Assembly: GCF_012524205.1 (NCBI RefSeq)
Contig: NZ_JABACI010000001.1
Location: 620,001-684,000, forward strand
Direction: 5' to 3'
DNA from: Microbacterium salsuginis
GTDB taxonomy: Bacteria; Actinomycetota; Actinomycetes; Actinomycetales; Microbacteriaceae
DNA length: 64,000 nt
In this document: piece after piece, positions 54,991 to 64,000 of the stretch
Layout: each line of letters begins with the position of its first letter
Position numbering within the stretch: the first letter of the stretch is position 1
Notes under the pieces: model-generated
Told to the model about the DNA's origin: nothing
Databases searched by the model: none
The model's input: only the letters and a program-made list of their open reading frames with translations
Program-made: the position numbers and the translations under genes

Positions 54991-55368
54991 ATGTCATCAC
55001 GCTCGCAGCAGCAGAAGGACGAGCCGCAGCTCCACGGCGGCGTCCTCTCCGGTAACGGCAGCCCAGCCCTGTGGGGCTCCCTGGTCGGACTCATCGTGTT
55101 CGCGTTCGTCGCGGTGCCGATCTCGGCAGCGGTGCGCTATGCGACCCACCCGCTGTCGCAGCAGCTCTTCGGCGGACGCCTGTCCGAGGCGACGACCGCC
55201 GGCTACGTCACGTTCTGGTGGATCGTGGCGATCTTCCTCCTCGCACTCCCCTTCCTCGTCGGCTGGGCGGTGGCGAAGCTGTCGGGAAGGACTCTCGCGA
55301 TCGTCGCGGCGATCGTCGGACTGTTCTTCATCGCGACGATGGTGCTCGGGCAGCTCTTCGTCTTCTGA
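54991..55368 (+). CDS. hypothetical membrane protein
   Basis: 125 residues with three hydrophobic segments: GSLVGLIVFAFVAVPISAAV, VTFWWIVAIFLLALPFLVGW and LAIVAAIVGLFFIATMVLG. A polar, Gln-rich N-terminus (SSRSQQQKDEPQ) comes first. No motif or family is recognised. The TAGGCT box 7 bases before the ATG supports the start. It is a single gene, convergent with fdhD. Confidence 0.75.
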   Translation: MSSRSQQQKDEPQLHGGVLSGNGSPALWGSLVGLIVFAFVAVPISAAVRYATHPLSQQLFGGRLSEATTAGYVTFWWIVAIFLLALPFLVGWAVAKLSGRTLAIVAAIVGLFFIATMVLGQLFVF

Positions 55369-55407
55369 GCCGGAGCCGGCTCGGGGAGAATGGCCGGTCT
55401 CGAGGTC

Positions 55408-56280
55408 TCAGACCTGGAGGCTGGGCTCTCGCACCCGGTCGGGACGTGAGTACAGGTTCATCGAGGGGCCTCGCACGAACCCGGCGAGGGTGAGTCCGGA
55501 TGCCGTGGCGAGCTCGACCGCCAGCGATGACGGTGCAGACACCGCCGACAGGATCGGGATGCCGGCCATCACGGCTTTCTGCACGAGCTCGAAGCTTGCC
55601 CGACCCGATACCTGCAGCACCGTGCCGGTGAGGGGCAGCCGGTCCTCGAGCACGGCCCATCCGACCACCTTGTCGACGGCGTTGTGCCGGCCGACGTCTT
55701 CGCGCAGGACGAGCAGGTCCCCGCTGACGGCGTCGAACAGCGCCGCCGCATGCAGTCCGCCGGTCTTGTCGAAGACCGCCTGGCCCGCGCGCAGCGCGTC
55801 GGGAAGGCCGGCGACCAGCGCAGCGTCGACCACGACGTCGTCGGCGCCGACGTCGTACTGCGACTGCTTCTCGATCGCCTCGATCGACGCCGTGCCGCAC
55901 ACGCCGCACGAGCTCGTCGTGTAGAAGTTGCGCGCGATGTCGGTCGAGGGCGACTCGACGCCCGGCGCAAGCGTCACGTCGAGGACGTTGTACGTGTTCT
56001 CGGTCGACGTGATCCCGACCGCGCCGGTGCCCGGGCCGCCGCAGTGGATGGCGGAGCGGAAGTGCCCACCCGCCGAGATGACGCCCTCCGACACGAGGAA
56101 GCCGGCGGCCAGCTCGATGTCGTGACCGGGCGTGCGCATCGTGACCGTGAGCGGCTCCCCCGCGAGCCGGATCTCGAGAGGCTCCTCCACGGCGAGCGTG
56201 TCGGCGCGGCGCCGCACCGCGGCACCGCCGTCGCCCAGCGTGATGCGCGTGACGGGACTGCGCGAGGTGATGCGTCCCAT
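55408..56280 (-). CDS. fdhD: sulfurtransferase FdhD
   Basis: 290 residues. FdhD passes sulfur from a cysteine desulfurase to the bis-MGD cofactor of formate dehydrogenase. The active cysteines are in [32 protein letters not shown] and [20 protein letters not shown] are the other conserved blocks. GGAGG precedes the ATG. It lies directly downstream of moaA (2-base gap), so the two are one operon. No formate dehydrogenase gene is in the window. Confidence 0.95.
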   Translation of the reverse strand: MGRITSRSPVTRITLGDGGAAVRRRADTLAVEEPLEIRLAGEPLTVTMRTPGHDIELAAGFLVSEGVISAGGHFRSAIHCGGPGTGAVGITSTENTYNVLDVTLAPGVESPSTDIARNFYTTSSCGVCGTASIEAIEKQSQYDVGADDVVVDAALVAGLPDALRAGQAVFDKTGGLHAAALFDAVSGDLLVLREDVGRHNAVDKVVGWAVLEDRLPLTGTVLQVSGRASFELVQKAVMAGIPILSAVSAPSSLAVELATASGLTLAGFVRGPSMNLYSRPDRVREPSLQV

Positions 56281-56282
56281 GG

Positions 56283-57356
56283 TCAGCCTCCGATCGCGTT
56301 CATGCCGCGTGCCGGCTGCAGGAACGAAGGGTCGTTGATCGCGTGACCCGGGAGCTTGCCGCGCACGCAGGCGCGCAGCATCCCGTCGATGTCCTGTTCC
56401 CGCTCTCCCGCGGCGCCTCGCACGATCGGCAGCAGGTCGTACTCCGTGGTGGAGAACAGGCAGTTGCGCAGCTGGCCGTCGGCGGTGAGGCGCAGCCGGT
56501 CGCAGTCGCCGCAGAAGGGCGCCGTGACCGACGCGATCACGCCCACCGTGTAGGGGCCGCCGTCGAGCGTCCACCGCGCCGCCGGCGCACCCCCGCGACC
56601 GGGGACGGGCGTCAGCTCCCAGCGCCGGGCGAGGGCTTGCAGGATCTCGTCCTGGGTGACCATGCGCGAGCGATCCCATGTGTGTCCCGCGTCCAGCGGC
56701 ATCTGCTCGATGAACCGCATCTGCGCGTCGTGCGCGATCGCGAACTCGACGAGGTCGACCAGCTCGTCGTCGTTGACGTCGCGCATCGCGACGGCATTGA
56801 GCTTGAGAGGGCGAAGACCGGATGCCGCGGCCGCCGCGATCCCCTCGAGCACATCGTCGAGCCGATCTCTGCGGGTCAGCTCATGGAACCGGTCGCGGCG
56901 CAGGGTGTCGATCGAGATGTTCAGGCGCCCGAGACCTGCCGCGGCGAGCCCCGGAAGGACCTCGGGCAGCCGGATCCCGTTCGTGGTCATGGCGATCTCG
57001 ACCGGTCGGCCGTCCGGACCTTCGATCGCCGCCAGGCGCCGCACGATCTCCACGATGTCGGTGCGCAGCAGCGGCTCACCTCCGGTGAGGCGGAACGTGG
57101 TGATGCCGTCGGCGGCGGCGATCCGCGCGATGAGCTCGATCTCGTCGAGGGTGAGGATGCTCGTCTTCGCCAGCCACTCGTTGCCCTGCTCCGGCATGCA
57201 GTAGGTGCAGCGCAGCGAGCAGCGATCGGTCAGCGAGATGCGCAGGTCGCGGTGCACCCGCCCGTGGGTGTCGATGAGCGGTGACCCCGCGCGCGCGGGT
57301 GTCGAGTCAACGGACACCGCGGGGCGTCGCCCGATGGTCACCGGGATCGCGCTCAT
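56283..57356 (-). CDS. moaA: GTP 3',8-cyclase MoaA
   Basis: About 357 residues. It is the radical SAM enzyme that starts molybdenum cofactor synthesis. The SAM-binding cluster is [16 protein letters not shown] (CxxxCxxC). The second, substrate-binding cluster is in [21 protein letters not shown]. The chain ends in the essential Gly-Gly (GMNAIGG). The ATG at 57356 is used; the upstream frame is not conserved. Other Moco genes are not nearby. Confidence 0.95.
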   Translation of the reverse strand: MSAIPVTIGRRPAVSVDSTPARAGSPLIDTHGRVHRDLRISLTDRCSLRCTYCMPEQGNEWLAKTSILTLDEIELIARIAAADGITTFRLTGGEPLLRTDIVEIVRRLAAIEGPDGRPVEIAMTTNGIRLPEVLPGLAAAGLGRLNISIDTLRRDRFHELTRRDRLDDVLEGIAAAAASGLRPLKLNAVAMRDVNDDELVDLVEFAIAHDAQMRFIEQMPLDAGHTWDRSRMVTQDEILQALARRWELTPVPGRGGAPAARWTLDGGPYTVGVIASVTAPFCGDCDRLRLTADGQLRNCLFSTTEYDLLPIVRGAAGEREQDIDGMLRACVRGKLPGHAINDPSFLQPARGMNAIGG

Positions 57357-57473
57357 GCGCGCCGCCCCGCTGCCGCTGCCGCCGCGTTGCTCGCCATGCT
57401 CTCGAGGGTAGTCGTGCCACCGGGCACCGGGCTCTGCGGACGCCATGCTCGAGCCGGCTCGATAGCGCTCGCC

Positions 57474-57509
57474 TGTGGTCCGACCACATGTTAGTGTGGT
57501 CAGACCACA
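57474..57509. promoter_or_regulatory. paired operator palindromes upstream of cydABDC
   Basis: Two perfect 15-base palindromes, TGTGGTCCGACCACA (57474-57488) and TGTGGTCAGACCACA (57495-57509), differ only in the central base. Their centres are 21 bases apart, two helical turns. The TGGTCnGACCA core is that of FadR/GntR-family sites. They lie 30 bases before the cydA start, so they probably control the oxidase operon. Confidence 0.8.
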
Positions 57510-57538
57510 GGCATTCAGAAGCGATCGGAGAACGCATC

Positions 57539-58984
57539 GTGGATCTGCTGGACCCTCTGCTGCTCGCCCGCTGGCAGTTCGGCCTCACGACGCTGTACCA
57601 CTTCCTGTTCGTCCCACTGACGCTCGGCATGGCGCTGACGGTCGCGATCTTCCAGACCGCGTGGTTCCGCACGGGCAGGGTGAAGTGGCTGCATCTCACG
57701 CGGTTCTTCGGCAAGATCTTCCTGATCAACTTCGCAATGGGCGTCGTGACGGGCATCGTGCAGGAGTTCCAGTTCGGCATGAACTGGTCGTCGTACTCGC
57801 GCTTCGTGGGCGACGTCTTCGGCGCCCCGCTCGCCTTCGAAGGACTCATGGCCTTCTTCTTCGAGGCAACCTTCATCGGGCTGTGGATCTTCGGGTGGGA
57901 CAAGCTTCCGCGCGCTGTGCACCTCGCGAGCATCTGGATAGCGACGATCGGCGCGTGGTTCTCGGCGTACTTCATCCTCGCGGCCAATGCGTTCATGCAG
58001 AACCCGGTCGGCTTCCGCATGGCAGAAGACGGCTCGCGCGCCGAGATGACCGACTTCTTTGCCGTGCTGTCGAATCCGGTCGCCCTCGCCGCTCTCCCCC
58101 ACACCCTCTTCGCGGCGTTCATGATGACGGCTGGCGTCATCATCTCGATCTCGGCCTGGCATCTGCTGCGCAAGCAGAACATCGAGATGATGCGCTCGTC
58201 GCTGAAGTACGGGCTGTGGGGCATGATCGTCGCCTTCGCCGGCGTCGCGCTCTCGGGCGACCAGCTGAGCCTCGTGATGGTCGCCACCCAGCCCATGAAG
58301 ATGGCGGCGGCCGAGGCGATGTTCGACAGCGCCTGCGGGGCGGATGCGTCGTTCTCGATCTTCACGCTGGGCACGCCCGACGGCACGAGCGAGCTGTTCT
58401 CGATCCGCGTGCCGTACCTGCTGGCGTTCCTGTCGACCCACAGCATCGACGGTTGCGTCGAGGGCATCAACGACCTCAACATGCAATACACGACGGAGCT
58501 GTTCCCGCAGTTCGCCGACCAGGTCGACGGCAACTTCGCCCCGATCGTATGGGTCACCTACTGGGCGTTCCGCTGGATGATCGGCCTGGGCGGCGTCGCT
58601 GCCCTCACCGCCGTGGTCGGGCTCTGGCTCACACGCAAGCGCGCGAAGCGCGACGTGCCGGCCTGGGCCTGGAGGCTGGCGGTGTGGGCCTGGCCCGCGT
58701 CACTGTTCGCGATCCTGGTCGGCTGGGTCTTCACCGAGATGGGACGACAGCCCTGGATCGTGTTCAGCCTGATGCTCACCGAGGACGGCGTCTCGCCGAG
58801 CGTCCCCGGCTGGAGCGTGCTGGTCTCGCTGCTCGCCTTCACCGCGATCTACGCGGCGCTGGCCGTGGTCGAGTTCGGCCTGATCGTGAAGACCGCCAAG
58901 ACGGGCCCCGACCCGCTGCCCGGTCCCGACGATCCCGATCCGCGAGACCTCGCGGTCGAGCACACCCCGACGACGGTCTACTAG
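57539..58984 (+). CDS. cydA: cytochrome bd oxidase subunit I
   Basis: 481 residues with nine membrane helices. CydA carries hemes b558, b595 and d and oxidises menaquinol with reduction of O2 to water. The entry WQFGLTTLYHFLFVPLT holds the heme b595 His21, and MNWSSYSRFVGDVFGAPLAFEGLMAFFFE follows over two stretches. The quinol-site GRQPW motif is present (TEMGRQPWIVF). The periplasmic Q-loop is of the short type. The GTG start has CGGAGAAC upstream. It is the first gene of cydABDC. Confidence 0.95.
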   Translation: MDLLDPLLLARWQFGLTTLYHFLFVPLTLGMALTVAIFQTAWFRTGRVKWLHLTRFFGKIFLINFAMGVVTGIVQEFQFGMNWSSYSRFVGDVFGAPLAFEGLMAFFFEATFIGLWIFGWDKLPRAVHLASIWIATIGAWFSAYFILAANAFMQNPVGFRMAEDGSRAEMTDFFAVLSNPVALAALPHTLFAAFMMTAGVIISISAWHLLRKQNIEMMRSSLKYGLWGMIVAFAGVALSGDQLSLVMVATQPMKMAAAEAMFDSACGADASFSIFTLGTPDGTSELFSIRVPYLLAFLSTHSIDGCVEGINDLNMQYTTELFPQFADQVDGNFAPIVWVTYWAFRWMIGLGGVAALTAVVGLWLTRKRAKRDVPAWAWRLAVWAWPASLFAILVGWVFTEMGRQPWIVFSLMLTEDGVSPSVPGWSVLVSLLAFTAIYAALAVVEFGLIVKTAKTGPDPLPGPDDPDPRDLAVEHTPTTVY

Positions 58985-58993
58985 GAGCTCGAG

Positions 58994-60025
58994 ATGGACC
59001 TTGCCTACCTGTGGTTCTGGATCGTCGGATTCCTGTTCGTCGGGTACTTCGTGCTCGACGGATTCGACTTCGGCGTCGGCATGTCGCTGCCGTTCCTGGG
59101 CAAAGACGACGTCAGCCGCCGTCAGGTGGTCAACACCATCGGGCCCGTGTGGGATCTCAATGAGACGTGGATCATCGTCGCCGGCGCCTGCCTGTTCGCC
59201 GCCTTCCCGCACTGGTACGCGACGCTGTTCAGCGGCTTCTACCTCGCGCTGCTGATGATCCTGCTGGCTCTCATCCTGCGCGGCGTCTCGTTCGAGTACC
59301 GACACCAGCGCGACAGCCCGAAGTGGAAGCGCGGCTTCGACAGGATGATCGTGATCGGCTCGGCGCTGCCCGCGCTGCTGTGGGGCGTGGCCGTCGCGAA
59401 CATCGTGCAGGGCGTGCCGATCGACGACGCCATGGAGTTCACGGGCTCGTTCCTCACGCTGCTCAACCCGTACGGCCTCCTCGGCGGCGTCACGATGCTG
59501 CTGCTCTTCTTCACGCACGGGGTGTACTTCGTCGCGCTCAAGACCGACGGCCAGGTCGCCGCCGACGCCCGCCGGCTCGCCGGTCGCGCAGGGCTCCTCA
59601 CGATCATCGTGGGCGCCGCGTTCCTGGTATGGACGGTCGTGATGGCCTTCGCGCAGGGCAGGGAGCTGGCCATGATGACCGCGGTCCTCGCGGCCGTGGC
59701 CGCCGTGCTGCTCATCGCGTCGTGGATCTCGAACGCCCGCGGGCGCGAGGGCTGGGCATTCGGATTCGGCGCCTTCACGATCGTGTCCGCCGTGCTCGCG
59801 CTGTGGTTCGCGCTGTTCCCCTACGTCATGCCTTCCGCGACCGCCCCGGAGTTCTCTCTCACGATCGAGAACGCCTCGAGCACCGATTACACCCTCACGA
59901 TCATGTCGTGGGCCGCCCTCATCTTCCTGCCCCTCGTGCTGGCCTACCAGGGCTGGACGTACTGGATCTTCCGTAAGCGGATCACCCGCGCTCGGATCGA
60001 GGCCGCGTCGGCTGCGGTGCATTGA
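58994..60025 (+). CDS. cydB: cytochrome bd oxidase subunit II
   Basis: 343 residues with about eight to nine helices. The start LWFWIVGFLFVGYFVLDGFDFGVG is the CydB signature, followed by GPVWDLNETWIIVAGACLFAAFP. It stabilises the heme centre in CydA. AGGAGCTCGAG precedes the ATG 10 bases after the cydA stop, so the two are cotranscribed. Confidence 0.95.
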   Translation: MDLAYLWFWIVGFLFVGYFVLDGFDFGVGMSLPFLGKDDVSRRQVVNTIGPVWDLNETWIIVAGACLFAAFPHWYATLFSGFYLALLMILLALILRGVSFEYRHQRDSPKWKRGFDRMIVIGSALPALLWGVAVANIVQGVPIDDAMEFTGSFLTLLNPYGLLGGVTMLLLFFTHGVYFVALKTDGQVAADARRLAGRAGLLTIIVGAAFLVWTVVMAFAQGRELAMMTAVLAAVAAVLLIASWISNARGREGWAFGFGAFTIVSAVLALWFALFPYVMPSATAPEFSLTIENASSTDYTLTIMSWAALIFLPLVLAYQGWTYWIFRKRITRARIEAASAAVH

Positions 60026-60027
60026 GT

Positions 60028-61728
60028 GTGAGCGCACCGCCCGCCACCGGCATCCGTCCGGTCGACCCCCGGCTGCTGCGATACGCCCGCGCCTCCCGCG
60101 GCTTCTTCGTGACGATCGGCGCCATCGCCGTCGCGCAGACGGCGGTGGTCGTGGCGTTCGCGTGGCTGCTGACGCGCCCGATCACCGGAGCGATCGACGG
60201 GATGCCGGAACCCGAGCTCGCGAGCACGCTCGCAGCGCTGGCAGTGGTCGTCGCGCTGCGCGCCGGGCTGGTGTGGGCGCGCGAAGCGGTCGCGATCCGT
60301 GCCGCCGCCCGCGTGCAGTCGCAGTTGCGCGGGGCGCTCGTCGAAGCCGTCGGCATGCTCGGGCCGGAGTGGCTGAGCTCCCGCAATTCGGCGCAGCTCG
60401 CCGTCACAGCGGGACGCGGGCTCGACGCGCTCGAGGCGTACTTCGGCCGGTACCTCCCGCAGCTCGTGCAGACGGTCGTCGCGACCCCGCTGATCCTCGC
60501 CGTGATGTGGTGGCAGGACTGGATCTCAGGGCTGACGGTGCTGCTCACCCTCCCCCTCATCCCGGTCTTCATGGTGCTCATCGGGCTGGCGACCCGCGCG
60601 GTGCAGCAGCGGCAGTGGCAGACACTGCAACGGCTGGCCGCGCGCTTCGCCGACACCGTGCAGGGCCTGGCGACTCTCAAGGTCTTCGGACGCCAGCACC
60701 GGGCTGCCGCATCCATCGAACGCGTCACCGACGAGTACCGGCGCGAGACGATGCGCGTCCTGCGGGTCTCGTTCCTCTCGGGCTTCGCGCTGGAGTTCCT
60801 CGCGAGCATCTCGGTCGCGATCGTGGCCGTGTCGATCGGCTTCCGTCTGATCGACGGTGCACTCACGCTTGCGGTCGGTCTGTTCGTGCTTCTGCTCGCC
60901 CCCGAGGCGTATCTGCCGCTGCGTCAGGTGGGCGTGCAGTTCCACGCCGCCGCCGAGGGCGTCGCGGCGACCGAGGACATCTTCGCGGTGCTGGATGCCG
61001 CGCGGCCGACGACACCAGCAGCCGGCCGCACGCTCTCCGGACGATCCCGCTCCGCTGGTTCGGCGGAGGGCTCCGCACCCGCTCAGCGCGGGGATGGGGA
61101 GCTGGAGCTGCGAGACGTGCGGGTGCAGCGGGGAGACCGCCAGCTGCCTGCCGTGAGCTTCACGGCGCATCCCGGCACCGTGACCCTGCTCGAGGGGCCG
61201 AGCGGCGCCGGAAAGTCGAGTGTGTTCGCGGCGCTGCGCCGGGCGGCCGCGTTCGAGGGGACCGCGCTCGTCGGCGACACCGACGTGCGCGAGCTCGCAC
61301 CGTCGGACTGGCTCGCGTGGGCGGGCCAGCAGCCGGGCCTGCTCACCGGCAGCATCGCCGGCAACGTCACGCTGGGAGACACGGCACCGGATGCCGCGCT
61401 CGTCCGCCGCGCGCTGGACCTGGCCTGCGGCGAAGGGCTGGACCCCGACTTCGAGCTCGGCGTGCAGGGCGCCGGTCTCTCGGGCGGGCAGGCGCAGCGG
61501 GTCGCCGTCGCCCGGGCTTTCTATCGGTACCTGCGCGGTCGCGCACGGGTGATCGCACTCGACGAGCCGAGCTCGGCGCTGGACCCAGACACCGAGGCAC
61601 GCCTGTGGCGCGGCATCCGTCAGCTCGCCGACGCCGGCGCGACAGTGCTGCTCATCTCGCACCGCGCGTCGGCGCGCGTCATCGCGGACGCCGTCGTGCG
61701 CCTCGAACCGAACGAGGTCCTCGCGTGA
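60028..61728 (+). CDS. cydD: heterodimeric cysteine/glutathione-type ABC exporter CydD
   Basis: About 566 residues: six membrane helices (for example FFVTIGAIAVAQTAVVVAFAW) and an ABC domain with Walker A GPSGAGKSS, signature LSGGQAQRVA and Walker B VIALDEPSSALD. CydDC exports reduced thiols and is needed to assemble cytochrome bd. A low-complexity linker (SGRSRSAGSAEGSAPAQRG) joins the two halves. It starts at GTG 60028 or TTG 60022, right after cydB. It overlaps cydC by GTGA. Confidence 0.92.
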   Translation: MSAPPATGIRPVDPRLLRYARASRGFFVTIGAIAVAQTAVVVAFAWLLTRPITGAIDGMPEPELASTLAALAVVVALRAGLVWAREAVAIRAAARVQSQLRGALVEAVGMLGPEWLSSRNSAQLAVTAGRGLDALEAYFGRYLPQLVQTVVATPLILAVMWWQDWISGLTVLLTLPLIPVFMVLIGLATRAVQQRQWQTLQRLAARFADTVQGLATLKVFGRQHRAAASIERVTDEYRRETMRVLRVSFLSGFALEFLASISVAIVAVSIGFRLIDGALTLAVGLFVLLLAPEAYLPLRQVGVQFHAAAEGVAATEDIFAVLDAARPTTPAAGRTLSGRSRSAGSAEGSAPAQRGDGELELRDVRVQRGDRQLPAVSFTAHPGTVTLLEGPSGAGKSSVFAALRRAAAFEGTALVGDTDVRELAPSDWLAWAGQQPGLLTGSIAGNVTLGDTAPDAALVRRALDLACGEGLDPDFELGVQGAGLSGGQAQRVAVARAFYRYLRGRARVIALDEPSSALDPDTEARLWRGIRQLADAGATVLLISHRASARVIADAVVRLEPNEVLA

Positions 61729-63434
61729 CCGCCCGGTGGACGGCCGATGCCGGGACTTCTGCGCCGAGCCCGGTGACAGCCCGGACGGTGCTGCGCGGGG
61801 CGATGCCGCCGGCGCGGCGGTTCTGGTGGGCGCTCGCTGCGGGCTTCGCCTCGGAGGCATCCGCGGTCGCCCTGCTCGCCGTGAGCGCGTGGCTCATCGT
61901 CCGCGCGAGCGAGCAGCCACCGGTGCTCTACCTGTCGGCCGCTGTCGTCGGGATGCGCTTCTTCGCGCTCTCGCGCGCCGTCTTCCGCTACCTCGAACGC
62001 CTCACCGGTCACGACGCCGCGCTGCGCCGTCTCGCTTCGACGCGGGCCGACCTCGTCCGTCGGCTCGTTCCTCTCGCACCCGACGGACTGGCACGCACGC
62101 GCCGGGGGTCGGTGCTCGGCGCGCTGGTCGACGACGTGGACGACCTGCAGAACCTCCCGCTGCGTGTCGTGCAGCCGCTCGTCTCGTCTGCGCTCGTGGC
62201 AGTCGCCGCCGTCGTGCTCGTCGCCGTCGTGTGGTGGCCCGCGGCGCTGACCCTGCTCGTCTGCCTGGTCGCCGCGGCCGGCACCGCCACACTGTGGGGC
62301 TGGCTCGCCGGTGCGCGTGCCGAGCGATCCATCGCGCCGCTGCGCGCGCGGCTCGCTGACGCGATCCTCGACCATCTGGGCAGCCTCGACGTGCTGGCCG
62401 CGTTCGGTGCGGAGGAGCAGAGCCGCACCCGCATCGCCGACGCCGACGCGCTGCTGCGCCGTGCTGTGGTCCGCCGCGCCGGCGCACAGGCGGGGACGAC
62501 TGCTCTGGTCTCGCTGCTCGCGGGTGCCGCGTCGATCGGGGCCGTGCTGGCCGCGGCTCCGGGCATCACGACCGCGGGGCTCAGCGGACCGGCGTTCGCG
62601 GTCGTCGTGCTCGTGCCGATGGCTGTGTTCGAGGTGTTCGGCGCCGTGCCGCTGGCCGCAGCCGCATGGCGTCAGGTTCACGCCTCGGCCGAACGGATCG
62701 CGGCGGCGCTTCCCGCCAAGCTTCCTCGCGGACTCGTGCAAGGCGATGCCGCGGCGACGGGGGTCGCTCCCGCGCTCCGCGACGGCATCCGCCTGCGGGG
62801 CGCTTCCGTGCGGTGGCCGGCCGCGACGTCTGCGTCGCTGCGCGACATCGACCTCGACATCCGCCCTGGTGAGCGCCTCCTCGTGGCCGGCTCCAGCGGC
62901 GCGGGCAAGACCACCCTCGCCCACGCCCTCGTCCGCTTCCTCGAGACCGACGGAACGTATGAGATCGGCGGACGCCCGGTGCACGAGCTCGCCGGCGACG
63001 ACGTGCGGCTCACGGTCGGTCTGTGCGAGCAGCATCCGATGCTCTTCGACGAGGCCATCCGTCAGAACCTGCTCTTCGCGCGCGAGACGGCGACGGATGC
63101 CGAACTCGAAGCCGTCCTCGATCGAGTCGGACTCGGCGGCTGGCTGCGCGAGCGCGGCGGACTCGACGCGCGCGTCGGTGAGCGCGGAGCTCTCGTCTCG
63201 GGTGGTCAGGCGCAGCGCATCGCGCTCGCGCGGGCGCTGCTGCGGGGCTTCCCGGTGCTCGTGCTCGACGAGCCGACGGCGGGGGTCGACCCCGAGGCAT
63301 CCAACCTGCTCCTCGCCGATCTGCTCGACGCGGTGCGCCCCGATCAGTCCGTCGTCCTGATCTCGCATGTGGCCGCGCCGGTGGGCCGCATCGACCGCGT
63401 CGTGCGCATCGACGAGGGGCGCATCCGGACGTAG
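61725..63434 (+). CDS. cydC: heterodimeric ABC exporter CydC
   Basis: 569 residues with six membrane helices (VLYLSAAVVGMRFFALSRAVFRYLERLTGHDAALRR, split, is a CydC hallmark) and an ABC domain with GSSGAGKTT, VSGGQAQRIALARALL and VLVLDEPTAGVD. It is the partner of CydD, translationally coupled to it. It is the last gene of the operon. Confidence 0.93.
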   Translation: MTARWTADAGTSAPSPVTARTVLRGAMPPARRFWWALAAGFASEASAVALLAVSAWLIVRASEQPPVLYLSAAVVGMRFFALSRAVFRYLERLTGHDAALRRLASTRADLVRRLVPLAPDGLARTRRGSVLGALVDDVDDLQNLPLRVVQPLVSSALVAVAAVVLVAVVWWPAALTLLVCLVAAAGTATLWGWLAGARAERSIAPLRARLADAILDHLGSLDVLAAFGAEEQSRTRIADADALLRRAVVRRAGAQAGTTALVSLLAGAASIGAVLAAAPGITTAGLSGPAFAVVVLVPMAVFEVFGAVPLAAAAWRQVHASAERIAAALPAKLPRGLVQGDAAATGVAPALRDGIRLRGASVRWPAATSASLRDIDLDIRPGERLLVAGSSGAGKTTLAHALVRFLETDGTYEIGGRPVHELAGDDVRLTVGLCEQHPMLFDEAIRQNLLFARETATDAELEAVLDRVGLGGWLRERGGLDARVGERGALVSGGQAQRIALARALLRGFPVLVLDEPTAGVDPEASNLLLADLLDAVRPDQSVVLISHVAAPVGRIDRVVRIDEGRIRT

Positions 63435-63455
63435 CCTGCGGCTCATCGTGGCTGG

Positions 63456-63461
63456 CAGGCT
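63456..63461 (+). promoter_or_regulatory. possible -10 box of the terminal GNAT gene
   Basis: CAGGCT, 6 bases before the ATG at 63468. It is a weaker match than the other leaderless boxes. Confidence 0.3.
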
Positions 63462-63467
63462 GAGTGC

Positions 63468-64000
63468 ATGACGGGTGAGATCCGCGTGCGGACGGCGACG
63501 CGCGACGATGCCCGTGCGATCTCGCACATCCGCGTCGAGACGTGGCGTGCCGCGTACGCCGGGCTGATCGCCCAGGAGGTGCTCGATCAGCTCGATGCCG
63601 AGAGCGAGTCCGAGCGGCGGATCGTGAGCTGGACCCGGCGACATGCCGACTCGCGCATGCTCGACCTGATCGCAGAGCGCGACGGCACACCGGTCGGCTG
63701 GGCTGCCGCGGGCCCGTCCGACGATCGCGAGCGCCCGCACGACGGACAGCTCTACGCGCTCTACGCGGTCCCTTCAGAGTGGTCGCGAGGCGTCGGCCAC
63801 GCCTTGCTGCTCGCGGCGGAGGAGATGCTGCGCGCAGCCGGATTCCGCCACGCGCACCTCTGGGTGCTCGAGGGCAACGAGCGTGCCGCCGGCTTCTACG
63901 AGCGCCATGCCTGGCGTGAGGACGGCGGCGTGATGGTGGACGAGCGCGTCATCGGAGGGCACACCGCGTTCACGCTGCACGAACGCCGCCGTGTGCGTGA
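63468..64000 (+). CDS. GNAT family N-acetyltransferase, 3' end outside window
   Basis: 177 codons are visible with no stop before the edge. The first strand and helix are IRVRTATRDDARAISHIRVETWRAAYAGLI. The acetyl-CoA loop follows ALYAVPSEWSRGVGHALLLAAEE, and LWVLEGNERAAGFYERHAW closes the fold, as in many small-molecule or protein N-acetyltransferases. It starts at an ATG 6 bases after a weak -10 box. The acceptor is unknown. Confidence 0.85.
   Translation, partial: MTGEIRVRTATRDDARAISHIRVETWRAAYAGLIAQEVLDQLDAESESERRIVSWTRRHADSRMLDLIAERDGTPVGWAAAGPSDDRERPHDGQLYALYAVPSEWSRGVGHALLLAAEEMLRAAGFRHAHLWVLEGNERAAGFYERHAWREDGGVMVDERVIGGHTAFTLHERRRVR

Noticed and set aside
57307..58557. Long minus-strand frame antisense to cydA
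   Set aside because: Shadow of the cytochrome gene; starts inside moaA and has no motif.

Overview
The window is about 70% GC and looks like a chromosome segment from a high-GC Gram-positive actinobacterium, most likely Microbacteriaceae and Microbacterium-like. The pointers are strong G/C bias at third codon positions, many GTG starts, ATGA/GTGA start-stop overlaps, a cydABDC set, an alternate-signal-peptide export locus, and many genes whose start codon lies only 6-7 bases behind a TAnnnT -10 box, as expected for leaderless transcripts. I saw no rRNA, tRNA, insertion sequence, phage module or CRISPR array. Assignments rest on reading motifs by eye; no database search was run.

Layout. 1-1.9 kb: a lower-GC edge with an AAA ATPase split by an in-frame amber codon and a broken XRE/cupin regulator. 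2.9-5.7 kb: three exported proteins with alternate-type signal peptides plus their SipW-type signal peptidase. 5.6-15.4 kb: housekeeping and accessory genes: an O-acyltransferase with SGNH domain, a VanY-like carboxypeptidase, a two-component system with a frameshifted kinase, a VanZ-like protein, two medium-chain dehydrogenases, and a MazF-like C-terminal domain. 15.5-24.9 kb: methionine sulfoxide reductases msrB-msrA, a TetR/efflux pair, 6-phosphogluconate dehydrogenase, a PadR/ABC1-kinase pair and small proteins. 24.9-34.6 kb: a peptide-type uptake island with an Lrp regulator, three hydrolases, dppABC-type genes and a divergent fused dppDF ATPase. 36.2-39.4 kb: an OpuC-type osmoprotectant ABC operon.

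39.4-41.3 kb: a cold-shock protein with a long leader, followed by a fatty acid desaturase. 42.4-49.8 kb: a LacI-controlled glycoside regulon with a CUT1 ABC transporter, a GH1-like enzyme, and a divergent lacI-GH2 pair. 50-55.4 kb: single-copy genes for an EEP phosphatase, a TrhO-like rhodanese, an amidase and Dps. 55.4-57.4 kb: fdhD and moaA. 57.5-63.4 kb: cydABDC for cytochrome bd oxidase and its assembly exporter, behind two perfect operator palindromes. A GNAT gene runs off the right end.

Most worth a second look: the peptide island, whose M24 and M19 hydrolases have altered metal-ligand positions; the SipW/alternate-signal locus; the paired cyd operators; the long cspA leader; the recurrent GGATGC/GCATCC word, which also sits inside terminators; and the three coding lesions in the first 10 kb, which may be real decay or sequencing error.
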